A stretch of DNA of 64,000 bases from Methylocystis silviterrae (GTDB taxonomy: Bacteria; Pseudomonadota; Alphaproteobacteria; Rhizobiales; Beijerinckiaceae). The position numbers were made by a program, and so were the translations under genes. The DNA lies in the NCBI RefSeq assembly GCF_013350005.1, contig NZ_JABVWW010000009.1:44095-108094 (forward strand). Direction: 5' to 3'. Under the pieces are notes generated by a model, which worked only from the letters and a program-made list of their open reading frames with translations, made no database searches and was not told the DNA's origin. Positions 25,836 through 34,064 of the stretch are shown one piece after another. How positions within the stretch are numbered: position 1 is the first letter of the stretch; every line of letters begins with the position of its first letter.

Positions 25836-28436
25836 ATGGAAACGGTCGCGGCCGATCGCGCCATTCTCGACGCTTTCGATGAAGCTCTTTGCATCCTCGA
25901 ATCGTCTGGCGCGCTGCGATCGATGAACCGAGCCGCCGAGCGTCTCACGGGCTATCGCGAAGGGGAGCTTCGCGGGGAGCAGTTCTTTTCGCGGCTTGTC
26001 GCGCCAGACGCGGACGATTGTGAGCCGAGCTTGGCGGCGTTTAGCGCTCGCGAGCGGTTGTCCCTGCGGATTCGGCGCAAGGACAAAACGACGATCGAGA
26101 TTCGCTGCGAGGTCGACCCGCTTTCCGGAGACGGGGATGGCGGTTCGCTGCTGAAGCTTCGTCCCATCGGCGGGTCCAGTAAGTCGGACGCGCTCGACGA
26201 GACAAAGAAAATGCTCGAAACGATCTTCGGCGGCATGGCCGACGGTCTCGTCGTGATCAACGAATTTGGCGACATACTGCTCTTCAGCAAAGGCGCGGAG
26301 AAGCTTTTCGGCTACCGCGCCGAGGAGTCGCTCGGAAGAAACGTCAAGATGTTGATGCCGTCGCCTTATAGCGATGCGCATGACAGTTATCTTGCCGCCT
26401 ACAGGCGAACCGGCGTCAAGAAGATCATTGGCATTGGCCAAGAGGTCGTCGGGCGACGCAAGAACGGCACCACCTTCCCTATGTATCTGTCGATTGGCGA
26501 AATCTGGCTCGAAGGAACGCGCTACTTCGTCGGCGTCACGCATGATCTTACGCGGCTCAAGCGCGCTGAGGATAGGTTGCTGACGCTTTCCGCCGCCGTC
26601 GAGCAAAGTCCGATCGCGGTGATGATCACCAATAAGCACGGTGAAATTGAATATGTGAACAGCCGCTTCGCCAGCCTGACCGGCTACCCGCCGCATGAGC
26701 TCATCGGCCGGAACCCGCGGATGCTTCAATCGAAGCGGACCGAGGGGGATCAATATCGGCGGCTCTGGGAGAGCATTCGCGCCGGCGTTGAATGGCGCGG
26801 TCAGATCCAGGACAAGAGAAAGGACGGCAAGCTCTATTGGGCCTCCGAAATCATCACGCCGCTGCACAACGCGAAGGGCGAGATCACCCATTATCTCGCC
26901 ATGCAGCAGGACATCACCGAACAGAAGCGCGACAAGGAGGCGCTGTTCGAGAGCGAACAGCGTTTCCGGCAGATCGCCGACATGGCCGGCGATTGGCTGT
27001 GGGAGCAGGACCCGGACGGCCGCTACACTTATAGCAGCGGCGCCGTCGAGGACGTGCTCGGCATGACGCCCGAAGAGGTCGTGGGCAAGTCCTATCTCGA
27101 TCTCTTCGCCAAGGAGAGCGCAGAAGACGCCGCTCTCAAGACGGCGCCGAGCTCGTTCGCGCTGCGCCGGGCTTTCCATCGCGTCGTCAACCACTACCGG
27201 CACAAGAACGACGGCGACGTCTTCACCGAGTCGACCGGCGCGCCGATCTTCGACGAAGCCGGCCGACTGGTAAAATGGCGCGGCGTCGACCACGACATCA
27301 CTTCGCGCAAGACATTCGAAGACGCGCTGCGCGTGCGCAACCGCGCGATCGAAGCGGTGCCGATCGGCATTGCGGTCTGGGACGCGCAGGCGCCCCGCGT
27401 TCCGAACATCTACGTCAATCCGGCGCTGAGCCGGATCACCGGCTTCACCCGCGAAGAGCTGCTCGGGCACAGCTTGCATCTGTTGCGCGGGCCGGAGACG
27501 GACCCTGCGGCGCTTGAAGCCATCCGCAACGCGATCGTGCATCGCACCAGCTGCCAGGTGGTGGTGAAATTCTACCGCAAGGACGGCGTCTCCTTCTGGG
27601 ACGAACTCTCGATCTCGCCGGTTGCCAACGAAGCGGGGCGCATCACCCATTTCGTCAGCGTTCACGCCGATATTTCCGACCGGCGGCGCGTCGAAGAGAA
27701 TCGCCACGAACTGGAAATCGCCAAGCAGATCCAGCTGTCGCTGCTGCCGAACGCGCCGCTGCGCACCCCGCATATGGAGATCGCCGGAATCTGCGTGCCG
27801 GCGACCCATGTCGGCGGCGATTATTTCGACTATTTCGAAAATTCCGGCGTGGTCGACATCGTCATCGCCGACGTTTCCGGCCATAGCGTCGGCGCCGCGC
27901 TGATCATGACCGAAGTGCGCAGCACGCTGCGCGCCGAAACGCGAAAGGCGACCAACGCTTTGAGCGGGCCGGCGGAGCTGTTGCGCGACCTCAATGAGCT
28001 CCTGCACGAGGACCTGACCGCCGCGGACCTCTTCATCACCATGTTCTATTGCCGCTTCCTGCCGCGCACGCGCACGCTGCAATACGCCAACGCCGGCCAA
28101 AATCCGCCGCTGCTGCTGCGCGCGGACGGCGCGGTGTGCGTGCAGCTCGACGCCGACGGCCTGGTGCTCGGCGTCGTGCGCGCGGTCGATTTCAAGGAGG
28201 GGAGCCTCGAACTCGCCGCCGGCGACAAGCTGCTGTTCTACACCGATGGAATCACCGAGGCGCAAAACCGCCAGGGCGATTTCTTTGGACTCGAACGCCT
28301 GTCCGCCGCGTTCATGCAGCATCGCAGCCTCTCGCCGCGCGACCTCATCAAGGCGGTGCTCGCCGATGTGCGCGCCTTCCGCGGGCAGGCGCCGGCGTCG
28401 GACGACGTCGCCATGGTGGTGGCGCAAGTGTGCTGA
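25836..28436 (+). CDS. Multi-PAS sensor with C-terminal SpoIIE (PP2C) serine phosphatase
   Basis: 866 aa. Five PAS-like domains lie at about residues 10-110, 126-240, 250-362, 375-492 and 500-615. A short coiled helix (VEENRHELEIAKQIQLSLLP) leads into a SpoIIE phosphatase at 640-866 with metal motifs GGDYFDYF (660), DVSGH (679), TDG (803) and SDD (855). PAS2 resembles the FixL heme PAS, with a His at 182 in the proximal-ligand position and IIGIGQEVVGRRKNGTTFPM after it. The phosphatase should dephosphorylate the STAS antagonist at 21624, making this the signal input (RsbU-like). No membrane segment, so it is cytosolic. Confidence 0.87.
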   Translation: METVAADRAILDAFDEALCILESSGALRSMNRAAERLTGYREGELRGEQFFSRLVAPDADDCEPSLAAFSARERLSLRIRRKDKTTIEIRCEVDPLSGDGDGGSLLKLRPIGGSSKSDALDETKKMLETIFGGMADGLVVINEFGDILLFSKGAEKLFGYRAEESLGRNVKMLMPSPYSDAHDSYLAAYRRTGVKKIIGIGQEVVGRRKNGTTFPMYLSIGEIWLEGTRYFVGVTHDLTRLKRAEDRLLTLSAAVEQSPIAVMITNKHGEIEYVNSRFASLTGYPPHELIGRNPRMLQSKRTEGDQYRRLWESIRAGVEWRGQIQDKRKDGKLYWASEIITPLHNAKGEITHYLAMQQDITEQKRDKEALFESEQRFRQIADMAGDWLWEQDPDGRYTYSSGAVEDVLGMTPEEVVGKSYLDLFAKESAEDAALKTAPSSFALRRAFHRVVNHYRHKNDGDVFTESTGAPIFDEAGRLVKWRGVDHDITSRKTFEDALRVRNRAIEAVPIGIAVWDAQAPRVPNIYVNPALSRITGFTREELLGHSLHLLRGPETDPAALEAIRNAIVHRTSCQVVVKFYRKDGVSFWDELSISPVANEAGRITHFVSVHADISDRRRVEENRHELEIAKQIQLSLLPNAPLRTPHMEIAGICVPATHVGGDYFDYFENSGVVDIVIADVSGHSVGAALIMTEVRSTLRAETRKATNALSGPAELLRDLNELLHEDLTAADLFITMFYCRFLPRTRTLQYANAGQNPPLLLRADGAVCVQLDADGLVLGVVRAVDFKEGSLELAAGDKLLFYTDGITEAQNRQGDFFGLERLSAAFMQHRSLSPRDLIKAVLADVRAFRGQAPASDDVAMVVAQVC

Positions 28437-29000
28437 TGTCTGGCGCGGCCAAGCGCGCCAAGAATCGGGCGCGCAGCGGGCGCGCGAAGACGTCCCGCCG
28501 CCGTTAAGGCGCGGGGGGCGAGCGGTCCGGGACGCCCCGGCCGTCGCTGGCCGCAGCGCAAAGAAGTGTCTTCGACGGCCGGTTTCTCCCGGACACGGAT
28601 CGCGTCGTCTCGCCGCCTCCGGGCTGAGGGAGCCGCTCCCCATCGTTCGGGTAACCGACGCCTGCGCCATCCTCGGATATTGTGGTCCGGGCTTTCAAAG
28701 CCTGCACATGAGTTTTGGCAAGCCTTGCGGCTCTACGAAGTTCTCATGCGTCTCCGCGCAAAGGAGAGAAGCCCAGACCGGCGACGCGCCGCCGGACCAG
28801 GGAACGAGGGTCGTTCGTCCCGCCGGATCCGTCCCTCGCCGGCGCCGCTCGACCCTGAGCCGCGCCCTCGCTTGACGAAGGCGAGCAGAGGATAGGAATT
28901 TATTCCAGGAATGTCAAGAGGAATCCAGCAACCGCCTTCAGCCGAACCGCTTACAAATAGCCGACGTTACCCGCCCTCATCAGGCTGCTAACATTCATGC
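28437..29000. other. Gene-poor spacer after the phosphatase operon
   Basis: No convincing gene. A 23-codon, very basic frame (28436-28507, MSGAAKRAKNRARSGRAKTS, then RRR) overlaps the phosphatase stop as TGATG and could be translated by coupling, but has no recognisable family. Longer frames here on both strands look like GC-driven noise. Composition shifts from GC-rich to AT-rich near 28890, marking the edge of the foreign-looking block that follows. Confidence 0.4.
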
Positions 29001-29889
29001 ATGACGCGAATGATTCTCCCTTTGCCATCTCAGCTCAATGGGGCGTCCTTGTGCCGGTTTGCCCATGACTTCTCCGTTAAATGCGGCACTACATTGCCAG
29101 GAGAAATTGGGATAGATTTCGCACCTTTAAGGTTCATAGATCCGGCAGGCGTTACATTTCTAAGTAATTTTATTCAGTGGTTACATGTAAAATCTGTAAA
29201 ATGTTTTTTCTATAATCATGACAAACCCAGTCAGGCGTTGCAGTTTTTAGACGACTCTCTGTTTTTTCAAAGTCACCTTGGAATTAAGAACAACTTATAC
29301 TCTGAGCCACGATCTACGACGCGTCCTATTCAGCGAGTCGCTAGCGATCATAGCCATTCATGGATTCGAACAAACTTGATGCCATGGTTGTCAACGAGCA
29401 TAAACATCAACCAAGCATCCGTTCATGGATTTCATGTATGCGTTTCGGAAATATTTAATAATATTAAAGACCATTCAACTCGCGATATTGGCAGTGTTTT
29501 CGCGCAACATTTTCCGAATAAGAGGGAAATAACAATAGCTATAGCTGATTGGCGCCGGCATACCTGCTGTTGTCAGGTCTGCGCTACCTCTGCTGTCTGA
29601 CAGCCAAGCCATCATCAAGGCTGTTGAGAACGGGTTTACGACAAGGAGTACGCCGCGGAATGGGGGCGCTGGGCTGGACTATCTGCTTAAAACGGTTGTC
29701 GTGGCCAATAAAGGCCGGGTCTGCATCTTCTCGTCAACTAGCTATGTCCTATTCTACCCATCTAAGAACGGGGTTGGCATTCATCCGGTGCCAAATGCCG
29801 GGTTTTGCCCCGGGACAACTTTGGAAATCACGTTCAGAACGGACACGATCGTTCATGTTCCAGACGAGACAGAGGAACTAGAATGGTGA
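29001..29889 (+). pseudogene. STAS-like/HATPase fusion protein, interrupted by a frameshift near 29550
   Basis: The first frame (29001-29549) encodes a STAS-like N-terminus (IDFAPLRFIDPAGVTFLSNF) and a GHKL N-box (CVSEIFNNIKDHST), and reaches the start of the G1 box (ITIAIAD). The expected DxGxG continues in another frame from 29551 as GAGIPAVVRSALPLLS, then NGGAGLDYLL (G2 box) and a C-terminus ending ETEELEW at 29889. The join GAT-T-GGC implies loss of two bases. Reconstructed length is about 296 aa. The region is markedly AT-rich relative to neighbours, suggesting transfer. Sequencing error or recoding are alternatives. Its 3' end overlaps the DUF4325 gene. Confidence 0.72.
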
Positions 29890-30215
29890 TCATCGTTGCC
29901 GACATAATCGTCGCGGCTGATACGGAAGAGCAAGGGACACGACTATACGCAAGCCTTATCAAGGCTCTCGGTAGTCACGACGTAGCGACCGTATCGTTCG
30001 CTGGATTGGATACCGCGACGTCGTCTTTCGTTAACGCGAGTTTCGTTCCGTTGCTCGACGCTATGCCGTTTGTTGATTTGAAGCGTCGCCTGCGAATCGT
30101 GGCGTCAACGCGCCAGATCAACGAAATGATAAAATCGCGCCTTTCTGCAGAAGCGGTCAGGGGCGAGCCTCCTAAGCCTTTCCCTTCTTCTTTTTCATTT
30201 TACGCCGGCGGATAA
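29883..30215 (+). CDS. DUF4325 STAS-like protein
   Basis: 110 aa from ATG 29883, overlapping the end of the HATPase gene (ATGGTGA). The core VSFAGLDTATSSFVNASFVP, followed by LLDAMPF and a C-terminal ASTRQINEMIKSRL helix, matches the DUF4325 family, a STAS-like fold that commonly follows a separate ATP-binding protein of the type encoded just upstream. The pair probably forms a partner-switch or signalling module. Biochemical role is unknown. With its partner frameshifted, it may be decaying or expressed alone. Confidence 0.68.
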   Translation: MVIIVADIIVAADTEEQGTRLYASLIKALGSHDVATVSFAGLDTATSSFVNASFVPLLDAMPFVDLKRRLRIVASTRQINEMIKSRLSAEAVRGEPPKPFPSSFSFYAGG

Positions 30216-30588
30216 GTCGCCCGGCCTTAAACCGCCGAGCGGGGGCAGTCGGGCGTCGATAGTTTAGCCGCTTGCCTTCCGCGCCTTTTGCGGCGGATGC
30301 GCGCGTTCAACGCTTGGAGCTATGACTTGCCGCGCTGCTTGGTGACGGTCTCTTTCACGCCGAGTGGGAATCCAAAGCAAATCGCAAATGATGGGCTTTT
30401 CTGGATTCCCGATCGCGCGCGATGCGCGCGTCGGGAATGACATCGCGGAATGTGCCCAAGCGCGCGCGTTGGAACGACAGGTTGGCCTGTGCTTCCAAAC
30501 GACAGCGACGGTCCCGCTATCCCTCTTGACGCGCCGCTTGCGCAACCAATTTCACACAGATGCGCCCAGCGTTAGCGAGGGTAAGACA
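30216..30588. other. Intergenic region carrying one REP-like unit
   Basis: No gene recognised. It holds the first, partly degenerate copy of the palindromic repeat (30361-30442) and a further stretch (to about 30475) that also resembles the sequence downstream of copy 2. A ribosome site (GCGAGGGTAAG) near 30575 belongs to the following small gene. Confidence 0.5.
30361..30442. repeat. REP/BIME-like palindromic element, copy 1 (degenerate left arm)
   Basis: The right arm, 30401-30442, reads CTGGATTCCCGATCGCGCGC then a mirrored GCGCGCG-TCGGGAATGACA, the same as copy 2 except for a few bases in the loop. The left arm is reduced to a GGGAATCCA-AGCAAA match near 30366. Shares orientation with copy 2. 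Confidence 0.7.
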
Positions 30589-30900
30589 ATGGCGATCTAT
30601 CGCGTTCGTGAAGTCAAATTCATTGAGACCGAAGGCGGCCATGTGAAGCTGAAGCCGCTGCGTGAATATGAGCGGGAATCCTCCGATGCGGCGAGCGTCA
30701 TCGCCGAAGTGAGCCGCTTCTTCGAGATGGAGCTCTCCAGTCCCAAGGCGCTCGACGTCGTCGATTTCGACGAGGTGATCGTTCTCGACGAAAAAGGCGC
30801 GGTCATCGCGCGCTTCGGCGTCGCCGACTTCTGGGAAAAGGAGTGGAACGCCGTCGCCGCGAGAGCAGGCTCCGAAAAAGGCGACAGACTTTTTCGATGA
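30589..30900 (+). CDS. Hypothetical protein, 103 aa
   Basis: Starts at ATG 30589 behind a GAGGGTAAG ribosome site. The sequence is rich in charged residues (FIETEGGHVKLKPLREYERE, FEMELSSPKALDVVDFDEVI) with a C-terminal FWEKEWNAVAARAGSEKG. Alternating strands and one helix suggest a small soluble domain. I do not recognise the family. The frame extends upstream in the ORF sense, but that part runs through a REP element and is not coding. It is flanked on both sides by palindromic repeats. Confidence 0.6.
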   Translation: MAIYRVREVKFIETEGGHVKLKPLREYERESSDAASVIAEVSRFFEMELSSPKALDVVDFDEVIVLDEKGAVIARFGVADFWEKEWNAVAARAGSEKGDRLFR

Positions 30901-30934
30901 GAAGCTGCGCCAATGTTTTGATTATGAGCGCCTG

Positions 30935-31042
30935 TGTCATTCCCGACAGGCCGAAGGCCTGATCGGGAATCCAGAGCAAATTCGTGAATGATCGGCATTT
31001 CTGGATTCCCGATCGCGCGCAAAGCGCGCGTCGGGAATGACA
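30935..31042. repeat. REP/BIME-like palindromic element, copy 2
   Basis: A 108-bp unit bounded by TGTCATTCCCGA and its exact complement TCGGGAATGACA. Inside are two smaller hairpins: AGGCC-GAA-GGCCT on the left, and GCGCGC-AAA-GCGCGC on the right, each joined to GGGAATCCAG / CTGGATTCCC. This two-hairpin structure is that of a bacterial interspersed mosaic element. Confidence 0.8.
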
Positions 31043-31152
31043 TCGGGTTCAATCCGAAGCGCGCGTGTCGCAGTGACGCTTCCTATCGATCACATGAGTC
31101 ATGCGATCGGGAAGCGCTCCAAGGGCGACGCCGCTCCGATTGCGCGCTCGGC

Positions 31153-31623
31153 TTAAGCGGAATCGCCGCGAAACGCCGCCTCGAGCGCGGCGATGTCGAT
31201 CTTCACCATGCCGAGCATCGCCTGAAAGGCGCGGCCCGCCGCGGCGCGATCGTCATCCATGAACATGCGCGGCAAGGCTTCCGGCACGATCTGCCAGCAG
31301 ATTCCGTAGCGGTCTTTGAGCCAGCTGCATTGGATCTCGGCGCCGCCGCCTTCGAGCAGCTTTTCCCAAATCTCGTCGGTCTCGCGCTGATCCTTGGTCG
31401 TCACCGAGATCGAAAAGGCTTCGTTGTGGCTCGTCTCGCGGCCCATGTTCAGCGCCTGATAGGGCGTGCCGGCGAGGGTGAAGGAGACCAGCACCGCCGG
31501 CCCGTCCGGCTCGCGGCGGAAGGCGCTTTCGAACGCCGAATTCGGAATGACCGAGACATAGAAGCGCGCCGCTTCCTCCGCCTGATCCTTGAAGGCGATA
31601 CAGGTTCTGACTTTCGACGGCAT
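31153..31623 (-). CDS. VOC-superfamily (PhnB-like) protein
   Basis: 156 aa from ATG 31623. VRTCIAFKDQAEEAARFYVS at the N-terminus, SFTLAGTPYQALNMG and the C-terminal SWLKDRYGICWQIVP are the paired beta-alpha-beta-beta-beta units of a VOC fold, the group often misannotated as 3-demethylubiquinone methyltransferase. Substrate unknown. It is divergent from a MarR gene that itself leads a second VOC gene, with a REP element in the divergent region. An in-frame extension to 31797 is rejected because it runs through the repeat. Confidence 0.8.
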   Translation of the reverse strand: MPSKVRTCIAFKDQAEEAARFYVSVIPNSAFESAFRREPDGPAVLVSFTLAGTPYQALNMGRETSHNEAFSISVTTKDQRETDEIWEKLLEGGGAEIQCSWLKDRYGICWQIVPEALPRMFMDDDRAAAGRAFQAMLGMVKIDIAALEAAFRGDSA

Positions 31624-31650
31624 GGCTGCTCCTTGCGATTGGTTCCTCAC

Positions 31651-31760
31651 TGTCATTCCCGACGCGCGCTTTGCGCGCGATTGGGAATCCAGAGCTTCAC
31701 CCAGAGTGCTCGTTGGGACTCTGGATTCCCGATCAGGCCTGCGGCCTGTCGGGAATGACA
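31651..31760. repeat. REP/BIME-like palindromic element, copy 3 (inverted)
   Basis: A 110-bp unit with the same TGTCATTCCCGA ends as copy 2 but in reverse orientation: the GCGCGC-TTT-GCGCGC hairpin comes first and the AGGCCT-GC-GGCCT hairpin second. It lies between the VOC start and the MarR operator. Confidence 0.8.
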
Positions 31761-31808
31761 CCCGAGATCTGTGCGCCTCAAACGAAAAACTGGACAAAAG
31801 TGATATAA

Positions 31809-31820
31809 GTTGATATCAAC
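31809..31820. promoter_or_regulatory. Candidate MarR operator, 12-bp perfect palindrome GTTGATATCAAC
   Basis: A perfect inverted repeat ending 11 bp before the marR start. It is AT-rich and of the size MarR dimers bind. Probably the autoregulatory site and may also control the divergent VOC gene. Inference from position and symmetry. Confidence 0.5.
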
Positions 31821-31831
31821 ATAATGACGCC

Positions 31832-32308
31832 ATGTCAAAGAAGCTGCCGATCGAGGTCGTTCATGAGGTTCGCGACTGCTGTCTCTGCCTTGCGACGCAG
31901 CGCGCGGCGCGCAGGCTCGCGCGGCGCTTCGACCGCGCCTTCGCGCCGCTTGGACTCACCAATGGCCAGTTCTCGCTGATGATGTCGCTCAACGCCCCGC
32001 AGGCGCCGACCCTGGGGAGACTTGCGAGCGCGCTCGCCATGGATCGCACGACGCTCACCGCCGCGCTGAAATCCTTGGAGCGGCGCGGTCTCGTCGAGAC
32101 GCGTCTCGATGAAAAGGACCGCCGCGCCCGCAGGCTCTTTTTGACCCACGCGGGCGGCGATCTGCTCGCGGCGGCGCTGCCGATCTGGCGCAAAGAACAT
32201 GCGGCGCTCGACGCCGGATTTTCACAAAGCGAGGGACAAAAGCTTCGCAAAGCGCTGCGCACATTAGGGGCTGAAACTCAAACCGAAGGAAAGGACGTTA
32301 AAGCATGA
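31832..32308 (+). CDS. MarR-family transcriptional regulator
   Basis: 158 aa. Winged helix: FAPLGLTNGQFSLMMSLN, LGRLASALAMDRTTLTAALK (recognition helix) and GLVETRLDEKDRRARRLFLT (wing), flanked by dimerisation helices. Its stop overlaps the start of the downstream VOC gene (ATGAACG at 32305), so the two are cotranslated. A perfect palindrome just upstream suggests autorepression. The ligand is unknown; the paired VOC proteins suggest detoxification of a small electrophile or antibiotic. Confidence 0.87.
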   Translation: MSKKLPIEVVHEVRDCCLCLATQRAARRLARRFDRAFAPLGLTNGQFSLMMSLNAPQAPTLGRLASALAMDRTTLTAALKSLERRGLVETRLDEKDRRARRLFLTHAGGDLLAAALPIWRKEHAALDAGFSQSEGQKLRKALRTLGAETQTEGKDVKA

Positions 32309-32793
32309 ACGCCAATGTCGAGAAAAATCCCTCCTGCATGCGATCGATAACGCCGCATCTCATTTGCGCCGGCGCCGCCGACGCGATCGAATTTTATAAG
32401 AAGGCCTTTGGCGCAGAGGAGATGATGCGCCTGCCCGGTCCTAACGGGCGGCTGATGCATGGCTCCGTGCGGATCGGCGATTCGATGGTGATGCTCGTTG
32501 ACGAAGTGCCGGAATGGGGCACGCTCGGGCCGAAGGCGCTCAAGGGATCGCCCGTGACCATTCATCTCATGGTCGACGATGTCGATGCCGTCTTCGCGCA
32601 GGCCGTCGCCGCCGGCGCGACGGTCAAAATGCCGGTCGCCGACATGTTCTGGGGCGACCGCTACGGCCTGGTCGTCGATCCCTTCGGCCATGTTTGGTCC
32701 ATCGCGACGCATATGCGCGATTTGACGCCGGAAGAGATTCTCGAGGCGGGCCGCGAGGCGATGGCGAAGGGCTGCGCCGAGGCGTCGGCCTGA
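32305..32793 (+). CDS. VOC-superfamily glyoxalase-like (PhnB-like) protein
   Basis: 162 aa. ITPHLICAGAADAIEFYKKA, MHGSVRIGDSMVMLVDE and DRYGLVVDPFGHVWSIATH are classic for PhnB-like VOC proteins; the final His/Glu positions could bind metal. Coupled to marR by a 4-bp overlap. Different from the VOC protein at 31153. Substrate not predictable. Confidence 0.82.
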   Translation: MNANVEKNPSCMRSITPHLICAGAADAIEFYKKAFGAEEMMRLPGPNGRLMHGSVRIGDSMVMLVDEVPEWGTLGPKALKGSPVTIHLMVDDVDAVFAQAVAAGATVKMPVADMFWGDRYGLVVDPFGHVWSIATHMRDLTPEEILEAGREAMAKGCAEASA

Positions 32794-32979
32794 GGAACGG
32801 GCTTCCTCGTCCTTCGAGACGCGTGCTGCGCACGCTCATCAGGATGAGGAAGCCCTTCACCCGATCGCCTTGCCTGAGGAAGGAAGCGGGCCGGGACGCC
32901 GGCCTGTTCACGCCAGGCGCTTAGTTAGGGGCTCCGCGCGCTAGCCCTTTCGGCGTAACTCGTGTAGGCCATCCCGTGA

Positions 32980-34059
32980 ATGAGCCAGGAAACAGAAGGC
33001 AAAAAGCGCGGCATGTTCTCCCGCCTGTTTGGCGGCGGCCAGAGCGCGCCCGCGCCCGAAGCGGCGCCCCAGCCGGCGCCGGAGGAAGAGGCGCCGGAGC
33101 AAGCGGCGCCAGAGGAAAAAAAGCGCTCCTGGTGGTCGCGCCTGTCCGGCGGCCTCTCGCGCACCTCGCAAGCGATCACCCAGGGCGTCGCCGACGTTTT
33201 CACCAAGCGTAAGCTCGACGCGCTGACGCTCGAGGAGCTCGAAGACGTACTGCTGCGGGCCGATCTGGGGGTTAGCGCCGCGACGCGGATCACCGAGGCG
33301 GTCGGCAAGGCGCGCTATGAACGGGACATCGAGCCCGAGGAAGTGCGCGAAATCCTGGCGCGCGAAGTCGAGCGCGTGCTGGCGCCGGTCGCGCAGCCGC
33401 TCGTCGTCGACGACAGCAAAAGCCCCTTCATCATCCTCGTCGTCGGCGTCAATGGCTCGGGCAAGACGACGACCATCGCCAAGCTCGCCTCGAGATGGAC
33501 CGGCGAGGGCAAGACGGTCGTGCTCGCGGCGGGCGACACGTTCCGCGCCGCGGCGGTCGAGCAGCTCAAGGTCTGGGGCGCGCGGCTCGGCGCCGAAGTC
33601 GTTTCGGGCGCGGAAGGCGCCGACGCGGCGGCGCTCGCCTTCGACGCGATCAAGCGCGCGAAAGAGCAGGGCGCCGACATTTTGCTCATGGACACGGCCG
33701 GCCGACTGCAAAATCGCGCCGAGTTGATGGCCGAGCTTGAAAAAATCGTCCGCGTGATGAAAAAGGCGGAAGCCGAGGCGCCGCATGCGGTGCTGCTCGT
33801 TCTCGACGCCACCGTCGGACAGAACGCGCTGCAGCAGGTGGATGTTTTCGAGCGGATCGCCGGCGTCACCGGCCTCGTGATGACCAAGCTCGACGGCACC
33901 GCGCGAGGCGGCATTCTGGTCGCAATCGCCGAGACTTACGGCCTGCCGATCCACTTCATCGGGGTGGGCGAAAGCGCCGACGATCTGGAGCCGTTTGCGG
34001 CGCGCGACTTCGCACGGGCGATCGCGGGGCTTGAAGAAACGTCAGAGGCGGAAAGCTAA
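32980..34059 (+). CDS. ftsY: Signal recognition particle receptor FtsY
   Basis: 359 aa. A Pro/Ala/Glu-rich acidic N-terminal A domain (residues 1-70) leads into the helical N domain (70-145) and the SRP GTPase G domain. Motifs: GVNGSGKTT (156-164), DTFRAAAVEQL (186-196), MDTAGRLQNR (237-246) and TKLDGTARGG (302-311). It docks ribosome-SRP complexes at the inner membrane. Followed 5 bp later by yciB. The short A domain is normal for alphaproteobacteria. Confidence 0.95.
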   Translation: MSQETEGKKRGMFSRLFGGGQSAPAPEAAPQPAPEEEAPEQAAPEEKKRSWWSRLSGGLSRTSQAITQGVADVFTKRKLDALTLEELEDVLLRADLGVSAATRITEAVGKARYERDIEPEEVREILAREVERVLAPVAQPLVVDDSKSPFIILVVGVNGSGKTTTIAKLASRWTGEGKTVVLAAGDTFRAAAVEQLKVWGARLGAEVVSGAEGADAAALAFDAIKRAKEQGADILLMDTAGRLQNRAELMAELEKIVRVMKKAEAEAPHAVLLVLDATVGQNALQQVDVFERIAGVTGLVMTKLDGTARGGILVAIAETYGLPIHFIGVGESADDLEPFAARDFARAIAGLEETSEAES

Positions 34060-34064
34060 GAGAG

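Noticed and set aside
24651..28670. 1339-codon open frame on the minus strand
   Set aside because: It is antisense to the clear GDH and PAS-phosphatase genes; its product is low-complexity Arg/Ala/Gln-rich with no domains. GC-rich codon bias on the plus strand leaves this antisense frame open.
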